A stretch of 49,321 bases of DNA. Origin: Zygnema cylindricum (taxonomy: Eukaryota; Streptophyta; Zygnematophyceae; Zygnematales; Zygnemataceae). Where the stretch lies: positions 187,152 to 236,472 of the forward strand of contig JBBHKE010002980.1 in the NCBI GenBank assembly GCA_037447655.1. Direction: 5' to 3'. The notes below the pieces were generated by a model, which was not told the DNA's origin, did not search any database, and saw nothing but the letters and a program-made list of their open reading frames with translations. A program made the translations under genes and the position numbers. Positions 22,836-32,006 of the stretch are shown here, one piece after another (within the stretch, counting starts at the first letter, position 1; every line of letters begins with the position of its first letter).

Positions 22836-23353
22836 CACCGTGAATCGCTATTAGCGTAATGAAATAGATAGCGTAATGAAACAATTAGCGTTATTTACGC
22901 TAATTGGGAATGTCGTTTTTTTTCGAAATAATTTTTATTCTAATTTTTCGTATACTCTAATTTGTAAACTGCTTTGTAAAAATTTTCGGTGCACATATCT
23001 CAACACTAAAATATGTGCATGTAAAAATTGTTCAAATCGTATGCCGTCGCGTTTTTTTTACATCCGCGAATGCCGGAAAATATTTACGCAATTACATGTT
23101 AGCGCGGCTACGGGACAGCGTGAATATATTTTCTGTACTTTTTTACTTGAAAAAGTACAAAAAAAGTACGTCTCTGACAGACAGTACACCACACTATTTA
23201 TAATGGCACTATATTAGAGTCATGGATCCTATTTAATGGGCTACCTCAAATAACGTGTAGAAACATTTAGAATGTTTAATTCTATTTGAGAATTTGCCGG
23301 AAAAAACAAAGTACCTCAATTAGCGTCCAACACGCTAATAGCGATTCACGGTG
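22836..23353. mobile_element. Family D element, copy 2
   Basis: 518 bp with ends CACCGTGAATCGCTATTAGCG (left) and its complement (right), TA on both sides. It is the same family and orientation as 20759-22085, but sits in the opposite arm of the foldback. Confidence 0.85.
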
Positions 23354-23402
23354 TACCTGCGCGCAGCAAAAATCGTCTTTGCGATTAGCAATTCCCTTAA
23401 AT

Positions 23403-24206
23403 TATTATCACACTTTCTTGAATGTATCGAAACATTTACATTATCTGGTTAAAAACGAGTTTACCGGTCACTTGGACGGCGTACACATGCGCAGGCGCAA
23501 GTCCAAATCTTGCGAAATGCATTTTTAGTATTATTCTTCGTCAACGACAGTTTACTAACTACTGCCGTGGCGTCGGTAATGGCGTCTTCTGTGATTTTTC
23601 GCGTTCAACTGTTCAAGTAATAATGGCGGCTTCTTTTCGAAATTTGAAGAAGACGCCCCTACAAAATTTGAACTCACGACGCTCAAATAGTGTGACGTCG
23701 CAACGTCTCTTTTTGGAAATATTTGTAGACGTCACATTATTTTCACGTACAATCCATGTACATTCTGTTCGGTTTACTGAACAAAAAGTACAGATACGCG
23801 CATCGATTTTTTTTTGTAAACTACCGTACAGTTTCCGTAAAAAATCTAACAGTTACAATATTTTGTTTATTAGTTTCCTTAATATGTCAATTTCAGTTTA
23901 CAGTAGACGTTTTTTTGCGTATTTTTCAAAAGTCACGTACAATACGTAGAAACTGGAAAAAATGGAAAAAATCCACGTATTGAACAACTAGGTACATAGT
24001 ATTCGCTAGTTTCGTAAATTTTGAAAATTTCGTACGTCTTAGGTTGTACGGACATTTAAAAAAATGAGGCGTTCCTTCATTTGCGCACGCGAATTTTCCT
24101 CCACTCCTTCATAAAGAAGCCGCCATTGGAGACACCATGAATTCTGCCATTCAACTTGTCATTGAAGCCACCCTTTAAGGTTCCAAGAACTTTGCCAGAA
24201 GCATCC
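23403..24206. other. Non-coding repeat DNA between foldback and hAT relic
   Basis: No supported gene is present. 23935-24065 is a diverged direct repeat of 20540-20645. Short words GTGACGTC and GACGTCAC form an inverted pair near 23690-23735. The last 90 bp may belong to the 5' end of the hAT relic. Confidence 0.4.
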
Positions 24207-26979
24207 ATGCCTAGGCCACGAGGAATCGAGTGGGAGCATGTCAAGGCTCCAAACAGAGAGCTGCTTGGGAATAACATAATATGTATCTGTCTATACTGCA
24301 ATTTTGAATACAATGGCCGAGCAACTAAAATTATAAACCACCTGCTTGGAAATGTGCAAAACGGGGGCATTAAAGCTTGCATTCTATGTCCCGATGTGGT
24401 GAAGGCGGAGTTAAACACATCTGAAACCACAAAATCTTCTCATGACTCTCAAAAACGTGTCATATCCGATTTGGATGAACTCACTGGATGTCCTGGATCA
24501 AGCCAGAGTAGCAAGGTACAAGGTGTTCAGACAAAAATAACAAATATATTTAGCAGGCATAACAAGAAGGAGGTGGATGCAGCATGGGCAAAGGCTCTAT
24601 TTGCCAATGGCTTCATGTTTCGACTATTGGACGACCAATATTTTAAGGCAGTGATGAAGAAGACCGGGGAGATAGGGCCGTCTTACAAGTTACCTCACCG
24701 AAATACCATGAGAAATCGACTTCTGTCTGAGACGAAAGCAACGGCCACTGACGATTTGGCAAGCTACCTAGAGACCATAAAAATGATTGGTGCCTCTATC
24801 ACATCAAACGGTTGGACGATTGTTGATGACACGCCTCTTCTGAACATTCTCCCTGTCACCCCCAAAGGAGATATGTTCCTCATGGCTAAAGACACTAGAG
24901 GGCAAACAAAGGATGCCGAATATGTTTTTCAAGTGTTAGAGAAAGGAGTTTTTGCGGTAGGGGTGGAGCATGTGGTGCAAGTTGTGACAAATTCCGCTAT
25001 TGTGAACAAGGTTGCCGCCTCGTTGCTCATGGGAAAGTATCCTTCCATCACGTGGAAGCCATGTTCTGCCCATGTATTGGATCTAATGTTAGAGGACTGG
25101 GGCAAGTTGTCTTTTATTTCAACACCTGTCCAAGAGGCAAAAGAGGTGTTGAAATTTATTACAAATCACAGTCTATACTGCAATTTTGAATACAATGGTC
25201 AAGAAACTAGAATTAGAAACCACCTACTTGGAAATGTGCAAAATGGCGGTATTAGAGCTTGCATTCTAGTCCCGATGAGGTGAAGGCGGAGTTAAACACA
25301 TCTGAAACCACAAAATCTTCTCACGGCTCTTACAAACTTGTCATATCCGATTTGGATGAACGCACTAAATGTCATGAATCAAGCCAAAGTAGCAAGGTAC
25401 AAGGTGTTCAGTCGAAAATAACAAATATAATTAATAGGCATAACAAGAAGGAGGTGGATGCAGCATGGGCAAAGGCTATATTTGCCAATGGCTTGCCGTT
25501 TCGACTATTCGAAGACCAATATTTTAAGGCAGCGGTGAAGAAGACCATGGAGATAGGGCCGTCTTACAAGTTACCTCACCGAAATACCATGAGAAATCGA
25601 CTTCTGTCTAAGACGAAAGCAACGGTCATTGACAATTTGGCAAGCTACCTAGAGACCATGAAATCACCGGTGCCTCCATCACATCAAACGGTTGGACAGC
25701 CGTTGATGACACGCCTCTTCTGAACATTCTCGCAGTCACCCCCAAAGGAGATATGTTTCTCATGGCTGAAGACACTAGAGGGCAAACCAAGGATGCCGAA
25801 TACGTTTGTCAGGTGTTAGAGAAAGGAGTTCTTGCGGTAGGGGTGGAGCATGTGGTGCAAGTTGTGACAGATTATGCTCTTGTGAACAAGGCTGCCGCCT
25901 CGTTGCTCATGGGAAAGTATCCTTCCATCACGTGGACGCCATGTTCTGCCCACGTATTAGACCTAATGTTAGAGGATTAGGGTAAGTTGTCATTTATTTC
26001 AACACCTGTCCGAGAAGCAAAGGAGGTGTTGAAATTTATTACGAATCATCATATGACTACAGCTTTGTTCCACAAAATTTCAGAACTTAGGCTTTTGAAA
26101 CCCGGAGAGACCAGGTTTGCAACAAATTTTATCATGCTACAGAGGTTTTTACAGGTGAAGGATAGCTTGGAGACCTTGATGTTTCATGATGCTTACAAGC
26201 AGTGGTTAAGCAAGTCTACATACAAGTCAGAGGGTGCTAAGATTAAAGGCCACATCTTGAACTCGAAGTTTTGGACAAGAGTGACTGAGGCTGTGACAGT
26301 TTCAGAACCTGTGGTGCGGATGATGAGGGAGTGCGACAAAGGGAGCCCAAATGTGGGGAAGGTTTATCATGGTTTTTATAGTATTGGTGAGTTCTTGGTG
26401 AATTTATCCAGCAATGGAGGAGCGCGAAATTATGAAGGCCTACAAATTTTGCAGGAGATGAAGGTGTCTTTCATCGCCAGATGGGAGATGGCACACAGCC
26501 CCATATATGCTGCAGGCTTTGTACTCGATCCTGAGTACCAAAGTGATGACTATGGTCAACTTTCAAATGTGAAAGTAATGGAAGGCTTTCAAATAATGCT
26601 TGATAAGATGTTACCAAATGTGGAGGACCAGGCTGCTGCCTACAATGAGTTGTCTAAGTATAAAGGTTATGAGGGCATATTTGGGAGGGAGGTGACAAAG
26701 ACGTGTGCTAAGCAGATGCCAGGGTGGAAGTGGTGGCAGCAGTTTGGGGTTGTCACCCCTGTCTTACAGAAAGTAGCAGTTAGGATCCTTGCCCAGTGCA
26801 CAGTTGCCAGCTCATGTGAGAGGAATTGGTCAACCTACGACCATATTCACTCTAAGAAAAGGAACAGATTGACAGCTAGAAGAGCTAATGATTTGGTTTG
26901 GGTCTTTAGCAATCTCAGATTATTACAAAGCACTAAGGATGTTAGTTATGAAGAAGAAATGGTAGCATGGGAGAAATAG
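24207..26979 (+). pseudogene. hAT-superfamily transposase relic (BED finger, DUF659, dimerisation region)
   Basis: From ATG 24207 the frame gives MPRPRGIEWEHVKAPN, then a BED-type finger (C-x2-C then H-L-L-G and C), a DUF659 core (SITSNGWTIVDDTPLLNI, the motif around the catalytic acidic residue), and PCSAHVLDLMLEDWGKL. The frame then runs in phase into a second copy of the same 882-bp block. The second copy has lost its frame twice (single-base losses near 25270 and 25670) and has TAG for Trp at 25978. The last part (25987-26979) holds the RFATNFIMLQRFL region and the C-terminal hAT dimerisation block TVASSCERNWSTYDHIHS to a stop. An intact member would cut and paste hAT elements with 8-bp target duplications. 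This copy is inactive as read. Confidence 0.93.
24289..26048 (+). repeat. In-frame tandem duplication inside the transposase relic
   Basis: Unit 1 is 24289-25170 and unit 2 is 25171-26048, with a period of 882 bp (294 codons). The units are roughly 90 percent or more identical by eye. Unit 2 is net 2 bp shorter. The junction keeps the frame, so the duplication could have occurred while the gene was still open. Confidence 0.93.
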
Positions 26980-27227
26980 GTATGAAGGTAGGAGAAGAAG
27001 AGTTTGAAAAGACATGTTTGACATATATTTAGAGTAAAGAGAGATAGGGGTGATATATACATATTCATGTGCAATGAGTTGACATTTTCTTAATATCCAC
27101 CAGAATAATAAAAAGTTTGTTTTTTCTGGTTTTAATATGAACTTTGTCTTTTTTTATTGTGGACATTTCTTTTTTATTGTGGACTTTTTTTAACAAAGAC
27201 ATTTGTTGTTGTGACACCGTAGCGGCG
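26980..27227. other. Spacer downstream of the transposase relic
   Basis: The word TTATTGTGGAC is repeated three times near 27150-27190. No terminal inverted repeat of the hAT element could be identified. Confidence 0.4.
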
Positions 27228-27617
27228 CTGGTCGAACACCGCAGCCATAGCATTTGGTCGTTGTGCAGGTCGAACACCGCAGCAATGGTAGTCTGGTCAT
27301 TGTGCTGGTCGAACACCGCAGTAATGGCAGTCTGGTCGCTGTGCTGGTCGAACACCGCAGCAATGGCAGTCTGGTTGCTGCGCTGGTCGAACACCACAGC
27401 AATAGCAGTCTGGTCGCTGCGCTGGTTGAACAACGCAGCAATGGCACTCTGGTCGCTGTGCTGGTCGAACACCACAGCAATGGCAGTCTAGTCGGTGCGC
27501 TGGTCGAACACCGCAACAATGGCAGTGTGGTCGCTACGCTAGTTGAACACCGCAGCCATACCAGTCTGGTCGTTGCGTTGGTCGAACACCGCAGTATAGC
27601 AGTCTGGTCAATGGTAC
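27228..27617. repeat. 39-bp minisatellite, about 10 copies
   Basis: The unit has the core GTCGAACACCGCAGCAATGG followed by CAGTCTGGTCGCTGTGCTG. Starts are near 27230, 27269, 27308, 27347, 27386, 27425, 27464, 27503, 27542 and 27581. Since 39 is divisible by 3 and the unit lacks stops in most frames, reading frames on both strands are open (13-residue repeats such as VEHRSNGSLVAVL). No promoter, splice site or homology supports translation. Confidence 0.92.
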
Positions 27618-27843
27618 AGTGACGACAGTTTGCTCGCTGGTTCAGTGATGACATTGCCTCGCCGCTTGTTCGTTGCACTTCCAGTTTTTTAGGGTATTGA
27701 TTATTGAATATTTCAAAAATTTGAAATTTGAATGTCAAAATAAAGTACAAATTATAAAAATTCCAAAATTGTTTGATGCGCACTTTACGTAGTAATCGTT
27801 AGTTTAATTCGTACGTGTTATGCGCATGGGACATCTATGTTTT

Positions 27844-28168
27844 CCTCCATAACTTAAAAAAAAACTTGAAAATCCGCAGCTGTACAAAAAATTGAAATTA
27901 CCACCGTACAAGTTGCGTTACCTTGAAACTTTATGTGTACTGTAGTTTGTCGTTTAATGAAACTGTGAGACCTCCATAAGTCCTCAGAGTGGATAGCTTC
28001 CAAAAAGCCTCTAGGATAACCCTGACCCCTTTGTGTTTCAACAAAAATAACTGCCACCCTGACAGACAAAAACTCTGACCAACTTCACTCCTGTGAAAAG
28101 AAGACTCCCGTGAGTCGATAGCAAAAAGAATCTCTGAATTTGCTCCCCTGAGCAGTAAGTTATGGAGG
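27844..28168. mobile_element. Possible MITE with short inverted ends
   Basis: CCTCCATAACTTA at 27844-27856 is inverted as TAAGTTATGGAGG ending at 28168. The interior has an 80-codon minus-strand open frame without recognisable domains. No target duplication is clear, so the call is tentative. Confidence 0.35.
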
Positions 28169-28726
28169 GTCAAAGTTTACCTTTTGTACAAAAGCTCTCT
28201 AGGAGAGAGGGTCCTATCTTCTAATTTTTTTAAGTCCTATCTCTCTCACAGACTCTATCTACTGATGTACGGAGCCAATCAGATTTCAGTTTCGTACACA
28301 AAAGTATAGCTGCCGGTGTACTTTATGTACGGCCATTGTACGATATGGCCTAAATGTCAACACGTGGTATGTCCAGATTCGCTCCCTTAATCCTCGGAGA
28401 TGCCGCGAACCAAAGTCATTCCGCCACGTGTCATCCGATGTGGCGATGACAACAAACCGCCGAAATCCTCTTCCGCGATCTCGACGTTAATTCCGGTTGT
28501 CCGATTAAATTCACATTTAATCGTAGCCGTAATAAATACATGCGCGGTATTCGTTTCACTAAAGAATTAAATGTGCGGTATTGGTTTCTTATCCGTACCT
28601 GAATCTGTACTTTTACATTTACTGGATATATGTCTCCCGTAAACAGTTACAGTTAAATGAACTATCCTACGTATAAATGTTTAAGTAATTATCAAACCAT
28701 ATAGTACATAACACTACTCATAGACT
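28169..28726. other. Intergenic, no gene seen
   Basis: It includes two CACGTG-type words (28368, 28425) and several GTAC-rich words. No supported feature is present. Confidence 0.4.
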
Positions 28727-28797
28727 TAACGGCTAAGGCTACCGGCTACCGGTTGGCTGCAGGCCGGCACGTACCAGGATCAAATCCTGTCACCGGC
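28727..28797 (+). other. tRNA-like sequence (degenerate)
   Basis: AACGGCTAAGGC resembles a D-arm with internal box A. CAGGATCAAATCCTG forms a T-arm with box B (GGATCAAATCC against GGTTCRANTCC), followed by CACCGGCA like an acceptor strand. The middle (GGCTACCGGCTACCGGTTGG) does not give a standard anticodon loop with T33, and the 5' acceptor strand pairs poorly. It may be a tRNA pseudogene or the head of a tRNA-derived SINE. Confidence 0.3.
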
Positions 28798-29013
28798 ACA
28801 TACCTTTTAGTAAATTAAACCCCTAACTAAAATATATTTTCACGTAAACCTCTGGATAGCCTAGGTAGCCATGGCTCTAGCTCCTTCTCCAATTTCTCAG
28901 TGACTGCGACAAGTTTGAGAAGTTGCAGAGAGAAGTTAGAGGTAGACTGCCTCGGCTTCTTTCTTATTTCTATTCAGACCTAAAAAATAATTTAAAAGAC
29001 CCTTAATTTCTAC

Positions 29014-29833
29014 AGGTTGTGATTAAAATGAAAGATTTTCAGCTTCTGATTGGCGGTTTTAAATTGAAAATTGGACAAGTGTGTACGGATAAAATATGTT
29101 TTAAGGGTGGCCTTCCATTAGCGAAAAAATGGGGTTTGTTTACAGACGCGCGTACCGTTTCGTAGAAGTCCGTACATAAATTATTTTTTTGTAGGAAAAC
29201 ATCATTACAGAAAAATGTCTAAGGTTGTAGGCGTAAATTCGGACCGTCGGATGCTATTATACTTTTTATCCGAGACGCTAAGTCACTAACCTTACAGTTT
29301 GTTGAGACCGTGCAAAAGGAGGACAATTCTTGAAGTCTGAACGTGTAAAAATAGGTCGCGTGTAAAAGATAAAAAAAATCCACGATGAGCGCACGCGTAG
29401 GTGCGTACACGTCGCAAGGGCCATGTGCCTTCCGCAAGGGTGGCAGCGAATCTCCCGAAATTATCCCGTCACGCTCCCATCATCAAATTTTGCTGCCGCC
29501 TTTTTGTCGTTGCGTTTTGAAATTTTGGGTTGTACATTTAATCCCCGTCTGTACGAGTCAATAATTACCTCCGCTGGTACAAGTCATTAACTACCTTGCT
29601 GGTACAGATATTGCGTTTAGACTTTTTATAAGATTCTTTCAACATTTTAAGCATCAATTATTAACCTACGTGTTACCAACCAGAATGAGCCACGCAAATA
29701 AAAAGTGGTTTATTGACGAGACCTAATGTAAGGCACGCTCTTAAGTAAAATTTTACGTACAATTACTGAGACGCCTAGTGGAAGTCCACCCTAAGTGGCG
29801 AACAGATCATAACACTAATAAAGATACACGGTG
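29014..29833. mobile_element. MITE family A, copy 3 (5'-truncated, interrupted by family E)
   Basis: 29014-29104 matches the central part of family A (CAGCTTCTGATTGGCGG, CAAGTGTGTACGG). The match resumes at 29795 and ends with AACACTAATAAAGATACACGG and TG, followed by TA. The left half of the family is missing. A 687-bp family E element splits it. Confidence 0.75.
29105..29791. mobile_element. Harbinger-like MITE, family E, copy 2
   Basis: Ends GGGTGGCCTTCCATTAG and CTAGTGGAAGTCCACCC, with TAA at 29102-29104 and 29792-29794. It is inserted in a family A copy. The left 100 bp match 2403-2500. The minus-strand frame inside it is not supported. Confidence 0.82.
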
Positions 29834-29835
29834 TA

Positions 29836-31795
29836 CCGATTCTCGGTGTAACTATGCGTGCTTGACAAAGTCTTTGGCTCCGTCGCCATCCTCTTTGTTG
29901 TAACATAGAAGTTTCCACCATCGTGTAACATGTGTCGCGTGGACAAGCATCTATTTTGTTTTTAGTTACGCTTCGTGACTCTCGTGACCGTGTCGTACTG
30001 TCCTATTTTTCATGAAAATATCAGCCTATGCTGCCCGTGTGTGCGTTTTTTTCTTTTCACGTTAAGGAGGAGCTTTTTAATTCGTTGACATATTCATTCT
30101 TGAGAACGTTCAGTCACCTTTGTACATTACTGTTGAAATACACTTAAAGCATTCTAAAACTACTTGTTGTTTTCTACACAACTTTTGGAGTCCTAATTGC
30201 TATGCTATAAGTCTAGTACATTGGTTTAGCGTTGTGTACTTTATTTAGAGGAATGTACATACCTTTATTAAAATTGTTGATTCTTAGGTAGGAATCTTTT
30301 TAGACTTAGATTCTTTTTACCGTAGCTAGATGTACCTTCTTAAGTTAGACTTTAGATTAGATGTACCTTTAAAGATTTTTGCGGCTACCTCTTAATCCAT
30401 CTTACTATAAGACTACCTTGTTTCGTTATGTAAAAAAAAACTTAATCAACAAGACACTCAAACGACAAACCTCTCACTTATTCTCTTCTTCGTCATTACT
30501 CCTTTTCTTGTCTTTTGTCATATCTTGGCTGGAAAGAAATACGGTTTTTTCATGAAAGTCAGCAGAGTGAAGGAGATCTCTGAGGTACATTAACGAGGTA
30601 CACTTGTGAAGTACACGTACGTCATACTCAGGTACGATTTCCCAGACGAAAAATGTCGGTATATTCGATGATTTTTGAGATTTGGTAGTCAGTTTACGTG
30701 AAACCACTCATATCAGAACACGTATGTAAATTTTTTTGACAAAAGATACGCGATGTACCCGAGGCCTCTGTAATACATAAATTTTGTTGTTCGTACTATT
30801 ACAGAGACCACCTCGTGTAACCATACCCCAAATAATTAATCATTACAATTTCAGAATTAGTACTTTTTTGTCGGTTACATTTTGCGGCGTCTACATTTAA
30901 GTCACGGAACGAAAATCACGGCGTACGTGGCGTATTAGACAATTTGACTTTTTCGCTAAAATAACATATTATATAAAAAAATAAAAAAATAAATTTAAAA
31001 AATACTATATATCGCGATATATATCGCGATGATTTATGTTGGTCTCGGTACGATATATCGAGGATCTTGCTCGATCGATATTCAATATATCGAATATCGA
31101 GATTATCGCGATATGAATTTACCCGATACCCAACACTAATGTCCACAGTCAAAATTACAAAAAGGTATAACTAGTGACGGCAAATGACAAAGTCGACGTA
31201 CGGCAGGACGGGGGAACAGAAATAATATCCCATTTATGTAAATATATAATGTAAGATAAAATCATCCACAATAAATGGAGTGATTGTACACTTTACCGTA
31301 CGCGTGAAAAGGTGCGATGGATGAAATCGATAAAATATTGTTTCACCAAGCTACGAGACAAAATAAATTCAATGATGACAAATTGACAAAGTGTGCAATA
31401 TACTAATAAGTAATAACCCTAAGAATAGTAATACGATATCCGTACTGAACAATGTATTTAGATGAAGTGATGAACCCATGTAAAACAAACGATACGCACT
31501 GAAAAATAGAATGTGTAAAAAGCATAGTTCAAAAGTAGGCGTTTTTATGGTAGGCCTTTGGTCGGCGCCTTTATCGTAAGTTGTGTTATGGGCTTTTCAT
31601 GTGATCTTCTTAGATCGCTACTTTGACCAGCGACCGTCCGATCGTCCGAATCTGACGGCTTAAATAAAAAAATTTGGTCCGAATGCTTTAATTGGTCCGA
31701 ATAGGTCCGAATACAATATGGGTCTTAAGGTCATATTGTATGTTTTGCGTACAATAGGCATATTGTATGGGCCTACTTTCACCTACTTTTGAACT
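29836..31795. other. AT-rich intergenic region with a hAT-like end
   Basis: No gene was found. 30990-31140 is rich in TATCGCGATA and TATCGAATATCGA palindromes and ends with ACCCGATACCCAACACTA, which resembles the ends of the family C hAT-type element, but no partner end was found. It could be a solo end or a diverged relative. Confidence 0.4.
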
Positions 31796-31847
31796 ATGGT
31801 AAAAACTAAAAAGGTACATTTGAAACATAAAATTCACTATTTACACA

Positions 31848-32006
31848 ACTTAAAATATACTTCAACACTTTTAACACTATACCCGGCTTTTCTCATCCCC
31901 TCTCCCTCCCCTCCCACAAATCCCTCTCCCACATTTCCCCCTCGCCTCTCGCTAGCCCCCAAGCTTCCTCTCTCCCTTTCTCCCTCTCCTCACCTCACCT
32001 CAGACC
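31848..32006 (+). promoter_or_regulatory. TATA-like word and CT-rich leader of the hevein-domain gene
   Basis: AAAATATAC near 31848 is followed by a strongly pyrimidine-rich stretch from about 31895 to ATG 32007, similar to the leader of the heat-shock gene. The transcription start is inferred. Confidence 0.4.

Larger units (their letters stand above)
20710..23402. repeat. Large foldback (inverted-repeat) structure with two element insertions
   Basis: Outer arms are 20710-20758 and 23354-23402 (words GGGAATTGCTAATCGC and TGCTGCGCGCAGG, inverted on the right). Inner arms are 22088-22345 and 22585-22833, about 250 bp each and about 96 percent identical by eye, with a loop of about 240 bp. Between outer and inner arm, each side carries a TA-flanked element: family D copies at 20759-22085 and 22836-23353. 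Without the insertions it is a stem of about 300 bp, like foldback or long-hairpin MITEs. Mirrored open frames within the arms are artefacts. Confidence 0.85.

Noticed and set aside
22055-22884. Mirror-image 90-103 codon frames on opposite strands
   Set aside because: They are the same sequence read in the two arms of the foldback. No protein family was recognised.
20540-24065. A larger composite transposon bounded by the direct repeat at 20540-20645 and 23935-24065
   Set aside because: The similarity is partial and no target duplication or coding region supports long terminal repeats.
27228-27617. CRISPR-like array
   Set aside because: The repeats are directly contiguous 39-bp units without unique spacers, in a eukaryotic nuclear context.
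27065-27783. Repeat-protein genes in the 39-bp minisatellite
   Set aside because: Frames are open on both strands because of the unit length. There is no start context, splice site or homology.
30910-31140. Complete hAT-type element ending at ACCCAACACTA
   Set aside because: Only one end could be found. No matching left end or 8-bp duplication is visible.
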